A stretch of DNA of 64,000 bases from the NCBI GenBank assembly GCA_001275005.1, contig JWZX01003090.1:1-64000 (forward strand). Reading direction: 5' to 3'. Numbering within the stretch: the first letter of the stretch is position 1; every line of letters starts with the position of its first letter. The stretch comes from Chrysochromulina tobinii (lineage: Eukaryota; Haptophyta; Prymnesiales; Chrysochromulinaceae). Below are positions 19,946 through 28,658 of the stretch, piece by piece. Below the pieces are notes generated by a model. That model was not told where the DNA came from. It saw only the letters and a program-made list of their open reading frames with translations, and ran no database searches. Made by a program: the position numbers and the translations under genes.

Positions 19946-21445
19946 TCACGGTACCTCGTCCTGCTGCACCCACAGCGTGACGTTGATGAGGTCGAGCTCC
20001 TCGAGCGTCTCCTCCGTAGGTAGTAGCCCGCCCTCGAGGGGTGGCTCGCCCACGGGCAGCGCGAGCGACCACGCGGGCAGCGCCGCGAGTGCCTCGAGCG
20101 CCGCAAGCCACGCAAAGAGGGCCGCCGCCGTATCGGTGCGCCGGAAGCGCCGGACCACAGCCTGCCCATTTGGCAGGCGCACTTTGAGCGTCGTAAGCAG
20201 CGCGCCCTCGGCCGCCGCTGGCTCGGGCTGCAGGGCCTCAGCCGCGCGCTGTAGAGCCGCGCGGCGGGCCTCCGTCAGCTCACGCTGCCGTTGCTCCTCT
20301 CGCCTGGCCGCCTCGGCCGCCGCCTCAGCCGCCTCCGCTTCCACTTTGGCCTTCGCCTTCGCCTCCGCCTTGGCCCGTGCCTCTTGTGCCCGCTTCGCCT
20401 CCTCCGCCGCCTCTGCCTCCTGATCCGCCCGCAACGACGCCTCGTATGCGGCCTCCTGCTCCGCCAGCAGCATGCGCTCTCGCTGCTGCTGCTGCCAACG
20501 CGCGAGCTCGCCTGAGCGCTCGTGCGCGGACGTGTGCAAGTCAAATGTGGCAAGGCTGATGAGGCGGCCACACACCTCGCACTCTATGCCCTCGTCGTGG
20601 CCGCCGCCGCCGCCGCCGAGTACGTTGCCGCCGCCGCTGAAGCCGCTACTGCTGCCGCCGCCGAAGCCGCCGCCGCCGCCGCCGCTGCTGCCACCGCCGC
20701 CGTTGCTGCCGACGCGCTGCCCGCCGCCGCCAAAGGCAGTGAAGCCGCTGCCGCCGCCGGCGGGCGGCTCATCGGTGGGATGCGAGTACTCCGCGCAGTG
20801 CTGGTGCTCGTGTTGGTACGGGCAGGCCGCACCCTTGTCGCACTTCTTCTTCCGGCCTCCCTTGCCGCCGCCGCCCTTGCCACCCCTTGCGCCACCGCCG
20901 TGAGGAGCTGATGGCGCTCCTCCGCCGCCGCCACCTCCGCCACCTCCGCCACGTCCTCGTCCGCCGCCGCCTCCGCGTCCTCTCGCACCAGCGCCGCGTG
21001 CGCTGCTGCCGCCCAGCTCCTCGTCGTCGAGGTCGATGGCGTTGTCGAACAACCCGTCGTGCGCACCATTCGGCTTTGGGCGCTTTGCAGGCTGGTCAAG
21101 CTCCGCGTCCGTGTTCGGGTTCGCACATGCACCGCGCTCGCCCGCCCATTGGAAGAAATCGCAATCCTGGCACTTGAAGAAGCGTCGGCCCTGATTGCCG
21201 CCCTCCTTCTTCACGGCGAGAGAGGTGCCCCGTTTCGGCTCGGCGCAGTTGCACAGCGGCGCCTCACCGGGACGGCCTGCGCACGCGCAGCTCTCTGAGC
21301 AGCCCTGCCCGTTCTTGTGGCAAGAGCATCGCATGGATGCGCAGCATCGGCCCGAGGCCAGATCGGGCTTGCAGCTGCAGCCCTCGCGTGGCGGGCGCGC
21401 CGTCACCGTGCGCGTGCCTCCGCCCTGAACACGGGTCGCCGACAT
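19946..21445 (-). CDS. UBX-domain protein with Cys-rich, GRF, PBZ-like and C2H2/UBZ-like zinc fingers
   Basis: 499 residues from the ATG at 21445; the frame is open upstream but without conserved sequence. Domains in order: a Cys-rich cluster (about 23-68, CSCKPD..GRCC..RCSCHKNGQGC), overlapping a GRF zinc finger (about 64-105, CNCAEPKRGTS, NQGRRFFKC, CDFFQW); Gly/Arg-rich linkers; a PBZ-like finger (about 195-220, KKKCDKGAACPY, HCAEYSHPTDE); a C2H2/UBZ-like finger (about 287-308, CEVCGRLISL, LHTSAHE); a coiled coil with the FAF/UBXD8-type EAAYEASLRADQE; and a C-terminal UBX domain (about 415-499, TTLKVRLPNGQAVVRRF, TLEELDL). GRF binds single-stranded nucleic acid, PBZ binds poly(ADP-ribose) and UBX recruits p97/Cdc48. 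The canonical FPR loop of UBX is replaced by LPVGEP, so p97 binding is uncertain. A role in genome maintenance is inference. Confidence 0.82.
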   Translation of the reverse strand: MSATRVQGGGTRTVTARPPREGCSCKPDLASGRCCASMRCSCHKNGQGCSESCACAGRPGEAPLCNCAEPKRGTSLAVKKEGGNQGRRFFKCQDCDFFQWAGERGACANPNTDAELDQPAKRPKPNGAHDGLFDNAIDLDDEELGGSSARGAGARGRGGGGGRGRGGGGGGGGGGGAPSAPHGGGARGGKGGGGKGGRKKKCDKGAACPYQHEHQHCAEYSHPTDEPPAGGGSGFTAFGGGGQRVGSNGGGGSSGGGGGGFGGGSSSGFSGGGNVLGGGGGGHDEGIECEVCGRLISLATFDLHTSAHERSGELARWQQQQRERMLLAEQEAAYEASLRADQEAEAAEEAKRAQEARAKAEAKAKAKVEAEAAEAAAEAARREEQRQRELTEARRAALQRAAEALQPEPAAAEGALLTTLKVRLPNGQAVVRRFRRTDTAAALFAWLAALEALAALPAWSLALPVGEPPLEGGLLPTEETLEELDLINVTLWVQQDEVP

Positions 21446-21793
21446 GTTGTCGAGTGGAACAAAAACGCGCGCCTTTCCGTCAAGCACAGGCACGACCTTT
21501 TCAACTGTGAGTTGGTGCCTTCTCGGGAGCACGCTCCGGCTCGCAGCCGTTTCACACAGAGCTGCCCGGTTCTCCCGCCGCTGTCTTGGGTGGTTAGCGA
21601 TCGTGGTATTCATACAGTACGGTACAGTACCAAAAGGCGTCGGAGAAAGGGATTCTCCGTTCCCCCTCCTCCCTCCCCACCCCGTGCTCTCACACGAAGG
21701 TGTCCGCGCCCGACAAAGGGTGAGCGTCGGCACCTTCCGCAGAATCTGCGAAGCTTCAGGAATCCAATTTCCACAGACCAGCCCTGTCTGAGA

Positions 21794-22225
21794 ATGATGT
21801 CGACTGTCATACTGCTTTTTTTCTCTTCTTTGCTGGGCTGCGAGGCGCTTTTAATGCCGTCCAGAACGGCCTTGCGGCACGGTGCGCTTCAGATGAATGT
21901 CAAGGATCGGGTTGCGCCAGTGGGACTGGACCTCGACTACCAGGACTTCCGCTACGGTGTTGGCAGCCGTGGTGACCGACGCCAGCTGGGTGGGTTGGGC
22001 GAGACCGCTTTCACTGGTTCAGCCGCTATGGGAGGCCACCCTATCAAACCCGTTGCCTCCCGGCCGATGGAGCCAACCCGAGATGCTAGTCCCAGCGCTC
22101 GTGCGGCTCCGGGCTCCAAGCCGTGCTTTGCCGAGCCCTACGATCCGGACGTCATCCGCCAGCGTCGCGTTGATACGAGCGGATACTATGGTCGTTCAGC
22201 AGTCGGTCCGCTCGATCGTCCCTGA
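21794..22225 (+). CDS. Small secreted or plastid-targeted protein of unknown function
   Basis: 143 residues from the ATG at 21794. The N-terminus MMSTVILLFFSSLLGCEALL is a good signal peptide. It is followed by a Ser/Arg/Ala stretch (MPSRTALRHGALQM) that could be a transit peptide for a secondary plastid. The mature part is rich in Gly, Arg and Pro (DLDYQDFRYGVGSRGD, SAAMGGHPIKPVASRP) and has no recognised domain. It is divergent from the UBX gene, with a 348-bp spacer. A 19-nt word shared with the CFAP298 upstream region lies 216 bp before the ATG. Confidence 0.6.
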   Translation: MMSTVILLFFSSLLGCEALLMPSRTALRHGALQMNVKDRVAPVGLDLDYQDFRYGVGSRGDRRQLGGLGETAFTGSAAMGGHPIKPVASRPMEPTRDASPSARAAPGSKPCFAEPYDPDVIRQRRVDTSGYYGRSAVGPLDRP

Positions 22226-22660
22226 GTCATGACCGCGTGTCTGTATCGTGGCCGCCCCTCTTGCAAGTCCTTTTATGATGTCGATGAAGCACGACAGCGA
22301 CTTTCAGCTGCGCGTGGGCGTTCCGTCGAGCGTGGCCCACTCTGAGTGTGGAGTGAGTGGTCATATGTTTATCGAGGAGACAATAACCTGATATCCAATT
22401 ATACACGCCCGCGCGATGAAAAGGACGAAAACGCGCGCCGGCCTTCGAGCCGGCTAGCCCGGGGAGTCTCAGGGGGCAACCGTTAGGCGACCGCGTCCGC
22501 GTGGACCCGGCCGGCGTGCCGCGCGGCGGCGACCGCCCGGCCGACCTCCGACCTCGTGCGACCCGAGGCGGGCCCGCCGAGAGCGAGGAGCGCGCGCGCG
22601 CGCGCGCACACACACCGCCGGCCGATAAACGCAAGCACCTAGACCACCTGCAGCTCTCAC
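22226..22660. other. Intergenic with a GC/AC dinucleotide tract
   Basis: No gene is seen. A (gc)n run passing into (ac)n lies at about 22588-22616. The neighbouring genes end towards each other here. Confidence 0.4.
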
Positions 22661-24154
22661 TTACGGTTCAGCGAGCCATGCGAGCACCTGCTTGTTGATC
22701 GCCTGCTTGGCGGCGACGACGCTCGGCTGATCGCTCGGCTGGGCCGGGTGGGTCCAGGCGTGATGCGAGGCACCCTCGACCATCAGAGTGGGCAGCAAGG
22801 GCGAGGGCGACTTGAGGATCGAGAGGCCTGACCAAGGATCGACGTTGCCATTGACGTATAGGATTCGCGTCGCGTTGCGCGCGAGGTCGGGCCGGTCGGC
22901 GCCGTAAAAGGCATTGGTCGCGTCGATGGACTTTTTGATCATCGCCGGCGTAATCTGCCAGGCCTGGCACGTTGCTGTGAACTCGGGGAGGAGGACGAGG
23001 CCCTGCGTGAACATGCAGGCGGTCCCCACCTCACACGTCTGGTAGAAGCCAAACTCAGTGCACGTCTGGTAGCCCCAGTAATCGAGCTCCCGGTGCAGCT
23101 TGGAGACAGTGGCGGCATCAGAGGACAGTTGCTCGACCATCGACAGCGCTCGCGTCTGCACGGGCACGGGCGCCCCAGGGCCGCCGGCCAGCGTCGAGAG
23201 GCGTTCGAGCGGCGTCTTGGACGATGGCCCATCACGCACCGTCGCGCAGATCTTGTCGATGTTGCAGTTGGACGAGGTGCAAGTCGGGTCGTTACCCTGA
23301 GCTGGGAAGTCGATGATCCCATTGCCCGCAAAGGCGCGCTGGCCGCTCGTCGTGTTGAGCGAAGCCGGGCTGCTCACCTGCCGCGGAAAGAGGTGCGCAA
23401 GCTGCGCGTTGCCCGTGGCGGTGCCCATCAGCTCGCCGATCATCGCATGGCCGGTCTTGATGTCGGTGTAACACTCGTCCGAACCGCCAACAGAGGGGAG
23501 TGAGTACGCCTTCGAGCCCACGTCCCAGTATTCGTTCATGTCGAGCTTGGCAACGACCGGCGCGGAGGAGGAGACGGAGGCGTGCACCAGCTCCGGGTAG
23601 AGCACGCGGAACCAGCCCGCCAACATGCCAGGATAGGACCCGCCAAACGACACCCATTTGTTGGCGGAAGTGAGCGAGAACTCTCTGGTGGCAAACGAGT
23701 GGAAGGTGGCGAGGTCGGCGAGCGCCTGACGCGACGAGAGGAACCTGAGAGGCTCGGAATCATGCGACGAGTACGGGCACGCCGAGGTGTTATGGCACCC
23801 GTAGTAACGATGTTCGACTGCGAGCATGAGCGCATTGACGCGTGGCATGAGCTCGACCGCATCGTTGCAGTGCACTGACGAGACGACCGCACTGCCGTCG
23901 AGTGCGGGACCCTCGCCGCCAACGCACACGAAGACCGGGCCACTGCCGTCGAAGAAGGTGTCATTGACAAAGTACGCTTGCTGCCACGTTTTCGTGTTGC
24001 CAGGGTCCAAGTGATCTTGCAGGGTGGTGAAGTAGCGCGCGGCCGGGAAGGCCGAACGCGGAGGCAGGCGTAGCTCGTGCTGCGGCGTGCCCGTCATGGT
24101 GTGAAGCGTGCCATTCATAGTGGCGGCCACCGTCGTGGCCATCGTCGTGAGCAT
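22661..24154 (-). CDS. Serine carboxypeptidase, family S28 (PRCP/DPP2/thymus-specific protease-like)
   Basis: Members cleave after proline near peptide ends, normally in lysosomes or outside the cell. The product is 497 residues from the ATG at 24154, a normal length. Seen: YFTTLQDHLDP and TWQQAYFVNDTFF near the N-terminus, AVEHRYYG, the nucleophile motif SFGGSYPGMLAGW (Ser near 171), the acid motif YVNGNVDPWSGLS (near 440) and the base motif EGASHHAW (near 465), so the catalytic triad is complete. Many Cys and N-glycosylation sites fit a secreted enzyme. Oddly, no hydrophobic signal peptide follows the start, and there is a stop codon just upstream, so a leader exon may lie further upstream. 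Confidence 0.9.
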   Translation of the reverse strand: MLTTMATTVAATMNGTLHTMTGTPQHELRLPPRSAFPAARYFTTLQDHLDPGNTKTWQQAYFVNDTFFDGSGPVFVCVGGEGPALDGSAVVSSVHCNDAVELMPRVNALMLAVEHRYYGCHNTSACPYSSHDSEPLRFLSSRQALADLATFHSFATREFSLTSANKWVSFGGSYPGMLAGWFRVLYPELVHASVSSSAPVVAKLDMNEYWDVGSKAYSLPSVGGSDECYTDIKTGHAMIGELMGTATGNAQLAHLFPRQVSSPASLNTTSGQRAFAGNGIIDFPAQGNDPTCTSSNCNIDKICATVRDGPSSKTPLERLSTLAGGPGAPVPVQTRALSMVEQLSSDAATVSKLHRELDYWGYQTCTEFGFYQTCEVGTACMFTQGLVLLPEFTATCQAWQITPAMIKKSIDATNAFYGADRPDLARNATRILYVNGNVDPWSGLSILKSPSPLLPTLMVEGASHHAWTHPAQPSDQPSVVAAKQAINKQVLAWLAEP

Positions 24155-24427
24155 GGTCAATTAGCTGGATGTTATAATCAGTAAGAAGCGTAGCAAGACT
24201 TGTCCCCTACGCCGTGCCCGGAGTGGCCGTCGTGCCCATTCTGAGGAAATCTTGAAAACTTCGGAGAACCCGTTACAGTACTTAAATGCAGCCCATCATG
24301 TGTTCGTCCTCGGTGGGCGTCCGTGAAGTCTGGCGCTTGGCGACTGCGGCACGTCGATTAAGACTGCAATTACGAAGGGTCCCCATGTTGGGACCGAGCG
24401 CTCGGCCCCGCGCGCGCGCGTGGCAAG

Positions 24428-25012
24428 ATGACCACGCTTTCGCCACATGTCAAATTGGTGGGCTTCGGATACCTGGAGCCGCTGGCGCGCCCCATAGTCG
24501 ACAAGATTGGAAATAGCCCGACATCTTCGAAGCCGCGGGGCGTTCCGCCACTGACACAAAAGGCTGCCCTTATCACGGAGCGCCTTGCTGCCAAATCACA
24601 TTGGATCGGAGTGAGGAGCCCGAGATCCGAAATTAGCTTTCCTTCCGTCACCTCGCTGTCCACGTCGCCACACAGCGTAATCTTCCCCACCCCGTTTGAC
24701 AGTGGTCCCGTTGACGTGCTCACCACCCAGTACTCACGTTTTGGGACGTGGGAGAGCCCGTCGCCACCAATGTCCCCGGTGCCATCTCGCCATCGCGACC
24801 CCCCATCAATTGGCAGGCGCATGCTGGAAACGCCGCGTGATCGCCGAGCCTTCGAGACCACACCCGCATGGCATGAGCTAGCGCCTCCAAGGGCTCAGGT
24901 GGAAGCTGAGGCGGAGCGCCGGCAGCATGAGCTCGAGGAACGGGCGAGACTCGAGTCATATAAGATGCCGTGGCGCTTTCGCCAGCCAATGAGCCTGGCA
25001 AAGGTCGCTTAA
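24428..25012 (+). CDS. Hypothetical protein, Pro/Ser-rich with a charged C-terminal helix
   Basis: 194 residues from the ATG at 24428, divergent from the S28 peptidase (273-bp spacer). The sequence begins MTTLSPHVKLVGFGYLEPL, is Pro/Ser-rich in the middle (FGTWESPSPPMSPVPSRH) and ends with a charged helix (QVEAEAERRQHELEERARL) and PWRFRQPMSLAKVA. No domain is recognised. Codon use is less GC-biased than in its neighbours, so it might be a recent or fast-evolving gene. A chance ORF is not excluded. Confidence 0.45.
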   Translation: MTTLSPHVKLVGFGYLEPLARPIVDKIGNSPTSSKPRGVPPLTQKAALITERLAAKSHWIGVRSPRSEISFPSVTSLSTSPHSVIFPTPFDSGPVDVLTTQYSRFGTWESPSPPMSPVPSRHRDPPSIGRRMLETPRDRRAFETTPAWHELAPPRAQVEAEAERRQHELEERARLESYKMPWRFRQPMSLAKVA

Positions 25013-25341
25013 AGCAACCAGCGTGGCGCGTTCCTCCATGAATTCGGAAAAGTCATCCGAGTGCATCCGATTAACATCCGATATCACTGTTCGTGTTCCC
25101 AGATCTCTCTGGTTAGGTTAGAGCTGTCGCCCTCATACCAGAGTCTTTCGAGCATTCTCCGCGGACCATCCCGGACTTACGGGACTCAAGTTCAGAAAAG
25201 CACGTAAAAACTGCATGCACGCCAACGGTTTCGTTCAATTAATTTTTCGACGTCGTGATCGCCAGGAGGGGCCGTGCCCTTGACTCGCCGGTGGTATTCG
25301 TCTCCACATTGTGGTTCCAGACACAATTTGTACAACTGTGG
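25013..25341. other. Upstream region of the LRR gene
   Basis: No gene is seen. A short motif related to catccgattaacatccgatatc occurs near 25060-25085. Confidence 0.3.
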
Positions 25342-26541
25342 ATGCCGCGCCTGCAGCTGCTAGTTACCCTCCTGCCCGCGCTCGCACTCTCGGGAATGAG
25401 GCGGGCGGATAGAGCCGCACTAGTTTCGTTCTACAATCTACTCGGCGGGCCCCACTGGCTCAACAGCGACGGTTGGCACGTCGACGACCCCACCTCAGAT
25501 CCATGCGATCCACAAACACGGTGGCGCGGCGTCGGGTGTATAGATCCATGCGATAGCTGGATCGATGGTCCCGACTGCGCATTCGGCCGAGTCACCGCGT
25601 TGAACCTGCGCTCGAACAACTTGACCGGTTCCATCACGAACTGGACGGGAATTGGCGACCTGCATAACCTGACGTGGCTCGATCTTTCGTTTAATTCCAT
25701 CTCCGGCTCTTTGCCGGCAGAGATCGGCGAGATACAGAACATCGCCGCCATCAGTCTTAAGAACAACCACCTCGAGGGACAGATCCCCGATGCCATTGGC
25801 AACATCAATTCGAACGGGAATGAAAAGCTCTCAGAGCTGAACATGGAACGCAACTCACTTCAGGGCACGCTGCCATCCAGTCTCGGCCGCCACGACGGGC
25901 TGCTCGTGCTGCAGCTCGGTTTCAATCGCATCTCCGGTACGATCCCAGCGCAGCTCACAAACCTCACCGTGGTCCAAGTACTCCATCTCCAAACCAACCG
26001 CCTCGAAGGCACGATCCCTGAGGACTTGGGGCAGATGATCGCCATGCGGTACCTCAACTTGACGACGAACAACATTTCGGGCACGCTGCCGCCGTCCATC
26101 GGTAACATGCAGGACCTCGCCGACCTCTCGCTGTCCGAAAATAGGCTCACGGGCTCGGTGCCGCTCGAGATCGGCTCGCTCTCGACCTTGCGCCATTTAC
26201 GCATGCACAACAACGCGCTCAATGGCAACTTGACGGCCCTGTCGACGCTTGGCGGGCTCCGCAGCCTCCTCACATTCGATCTGTACGCGAATCACATGCA
26301 CGGTGACGTACCACCGTCAATTCAGGATTTGGTCTCGCTGCAGTATCTGTACCTTGACAACCAGCACTACGGACCGCTGCGCCAGTACTACTGTGGTCAG
26401 AGGATTCCGAATAATGGCAAGTACAACTACAGGATCGTTCGCGACGAGTACCTGACGATGACATCCACCCCTTGCGACAACATGTACGACACCAACTTCG
26501 CGTTCAGCTCGCTGCAGGAGTCGGGGGTGTACGCCCTGTAA
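25342..26541 (+). CDS. Secreted leucine-rich repeat protein (plant-type LRR)
   Basis: 399 residues from the ATG at 25342 (the frame opens earlier, but only at a GTG). MPRLQLLVTLLPALALSG is a signal peptide. An N-terminal capping region follows (LVSFYNLLGGPHWLNSDGW, then W-x-G-V-x-C), as in plant receptor-like proteins. About nine plant-type LRRs follow, with the pattern LxxLxLxxNxLxGxIPxxLG (for example LDLSFNSISGSLPAEIG and LHLQTNRLEGTIPEDLG), and several N-x-S/T glycosylation sites. There is no transmembrane helix or kinase after the repeats; the C-terminus has Cys and Tyr/Asn-rich sequence. It probably binds a ligand or protein at the cell surface. Confidence 0.88.
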   Translation: MPRLQLLVTLLPALALSGMRRADRAALVSFYNLLGGPHWLNSDGWHVDDPTSDPCDPQTRWRGVGCIDPCDSWIDGPDCAFGRVTALNLRSNNLTGSITNWTGIGDLHNLTWLDLSFNSISGSLPAEIGEIQNIAAISLKNNHLEGQIPDAIGNINSNGNEKLSELNMERNSLQGTLPSSLGRHDGLLVLQLGFNRISGTIPAQLTNLTVVQVLHLQTNRLEGTIPEDLGQMIAMRYLNLTTNNISGTLPPSIGNMQDLADLSLSENRLTGSVPLEIGSLSTLRHLRMHNNALNGNLTALSTLGGLRSLLTFDLYANHMHGDVPPSIQDLVSLQYLYLDNQHYGPLRQYYCGQRIPNNGKYNYRIVRDEYLTMTSTPCDNMYDTNFAFSSLQESGVYAL

Positions 26542-27006
26542 CGCTGTAAGTGCGAGGCATTCTCAGCGCACGCAGTTTCGGTGCTGGTAATTCTGGTCTC
26601 TCACACTCACTCTCCGAGACACCGGGTGGGAGTCTCGACTCTGTCTCGACCGCTCGTCGCAATTGGTCTCACACGTGGTCGCTGGTCGGTCTGTTTGATC
26701 GGAGAACAATCGTCTCCACCGGTGTCCGGACCGCGCGGCAAAAACGGCGATCCGCACCACCACCAGCCATGCACCACCCATCGCTCACACGCGTTCGAGG
26801 ATGCCGTGCGATAGCCGTGTGTAACGCCACGCGACTGAGGACTGTCTCGCAGAGCTGTGACCGGACCGAGGCATAAAATCAAAACGTTAGAAAACGAAGC
26901 GTAAAAGCGGCGTGATGACCGCCGCCGTGACAAAAGCGAAAGCGAAGCGTACAGTGTGCGCCTTCTCGCGTAATCCTAGCATACTCCGTATTAACGGTAC
27001 TCGGCT
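26542..27006. other. Intergenic, convergent 3' ends
   Basis: No gene is supported; the small ORFs present have no recognisable sequence. Confidence 0.35.
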
Positions 27007-28176
27007 TCAAGCGTGATTGCTGCTTGACGCACTGACGTTAGACTGTCTCCTATACACGCAGATGATCCTGCGCTCACCACTCGACTCCTCGACGATGTCG
27101 TAGGCAAGCGGCTGTCTCCCCGCCCATGCCGCGATCTTGTCGCGTGTGATGCGATTCTGCTTGTGGTGGCACCCGTCGTTGCACTTCTCCCAGCGGTAGG
27201 GCACGCTGAGCACCACCAAATCTCCAATGGCAAGCAGCTTGCGCACAAATTCGCGAGGCGTGGCGATGTGCTCAATCACCTCGCTGCAAAGAACTAGGTC
27301 AAAGACTGGTGGAACCGTCTTGGGCGCGGCTGCGTGGGCGAGCGTGAACGGCGCTTGCGCGACCTCCCAGCCCGGTGGCTGCCACTCGAGAAAGTCTGCT
27401 TGAACCGCGGTGACATTAAACTTGGTTCGGATGCGCTCTATGCTGAAGAGATCCCCGCCGCCCTTGGCAACATTGCCTGCGAAGCGAGGGCCAAGGATGG
27501 TGCGCTGTTGGATCCAGGTCAGCGCGTTGACAAAGGGTGGCAGCGCCGAGCCCACGTCCAAGACGGAGGCCGCCCGCGGCGCGTAGCGCATCAGGATACA
27601 AAACTGGTGACGGTAGATGAGGTAGCTGCGACGCTCGCGCCAGTACTCTGAGGAGGGTAGCCTGCTGCCGAGGATCGCGGCAGAGCCGTTCACGCAGCTG
27701 TCAAGCCATCGCTTTGCGCTTTTGTGCAGCGCCAAGCCCGACGACTCGGCGGTGCCGGTGGTGCCAGTGACAGCACCAGCGGCTGCAGCCAGCAGTGTGC
27801 CAATGGATGCGACCTTTGCGGTGGCATGCGTCACTTGAGGTGACATGGAAGGCACATTCGTCTTGGGTGCTTGCCGCGTATGAAATACGCTGCCTATTGC
27901 TTGTGGAGATTCGGGTAACTTTGACCGCAACTCGATTGCCCTAGGGTGAGCTCGCGGTCGCCCCTCCACGATGCCGGCCAGTGGCCCTTGCGCGTCAGTA
28001 AAGGTGGACAAAGCGCTCGGGGGGGATGTAGACAGAGAAGGTGGTGGCCAGTCGTGCTGAAGCATCGGCAGAGGTGCGAGCTTCCATACATAAGAAGAGT
28101 GATGGATTGTGGTGGATATGATGAGGAGAGCTATTGCGAATGTGCAGGCGAGCAGCGGCACAAAACGGGACTGCAT
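27007..28176 (-). CDS. Membrane-anchored class I SAM-dependent methyltransferase
   Basis: 389 residues from the ATG at 28176. Residues about 6-22 (VPLLACTFAIALLIIST) form a single N-terminal hydrophobic helix, followed by a Pro/Ser-rich stem of about 130 residues. This is the layout of a type II Golgi or ER enzyme. The catalytic domain has motif I SVLDVGSALPPFVNAL near 205 and a post-motif FDLVLCSEVIEHIATPREFV near 290, followed by VVLSVPYRWEKC and a Cys/His cluster NDGCHHKQNRI. The target cannot be told; with such an anchor, glycans or a lumenal small molecule are possible. It sits tail-to-tail with the LRR gene. Confidence 0.78.
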   Translation of the reverse strand: MQSRFVPLLACTFAIALLIISTTIHHSSYVWKLAPLPMLQHDWPPPSLSTSPPSALSTFTDAQGPLAGIVEGRPRAHPRAIELRSKLPESPQAIGSVFHTRQAPKTNVPSMSPQVTHATAKVASIGTLLAAAAGAVTGTTGTAESSGLALHKSAKRWLDSCVNGSAAILGSRLPSSEYWRERRSYLIYRHQFCILMRYAPRAASVLDVGSALPPFVNALTWIQQRTILGPRFAGNVAKGGGDLFSIERIRTKFNVTAVQADFLEWQPPGWEVAQAPFTLAHAAAPKTVPPVFDLVLCSEVIEHIATPREFVRKLLAIGDLVVLSVPYRWEKCNDGCHHKQNRITRDKIAAWAGRQPLAYDIVEESSGERRIICVYRRQSNVSASSSNHA

Positions 28177-28621
28177 CGCGCATCGAGAATGATGAACCTT
28201 GTGAATACCGAGGTGTGACTGTGAAGCCAGCCTTCCCGCGTGACGGCGAAGCGAAGAATGAGAGAGCGCGTACTAATAAGGGCATCCAGGCGGATGCAGG
28301 GGGCAGGGGGACCCCCGGGGGCGAAGCTAAGAACTGTTTGTTCTCGCGCAACAGCGCCACCGGTACTTCTCTGGGCCGTTAGGCTGTCCGGAGACTCGGA
28401 GCCATACCGTATTTTGACCTTCGCGACAAATCTGGTCTGCGCATCTCGGTCTGCGCCGGTCGAGCCCTCTTGCTCATCCATGCGCGCCGGTCTCCGACAT
28501 GAGCCGCCCGCCGTGGGAGTACGGATGCCCGCGGTCCCTCCGGCTCCGCATCACTCGGTGGGCATTGGCTAAGCTGCTCCTGAGAGGCTCGCGGCGATGA
28601 CGTCAACGGTCCCCAGGTTCG
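28177..28621. other. Intergenic upstream of the methyltransferase
   Basis: No gene is seen apart from the tandem repeat described at 28602-28658. Confidence 0.3.
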
Positions 28622-28658
28622 TCAACGGTCCCCAGGTTCGTCAACGGTCCCCAGGTTC
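28602..28658. repeat. Three exact 19-bp tandem copies at the PPP4R1 stop codon
   Basis: The unit gtcaacggtccccaggttc occurs at 28602-28620, 28621-28639 and 28640-28658. Since 19 is not a multiple of 3, each added copy changes the frame. The PPP4R1 stop (TGA, 28622-28624) lies in the middle copy. Confidence 0.9.

Noticed and set aside
21317-21793. 159-codon N-terminal extension of the small plastid-type protein
   Set aside because: It overlaps the UBX gene antisense and would bury the signal peptide that starts at 21794.
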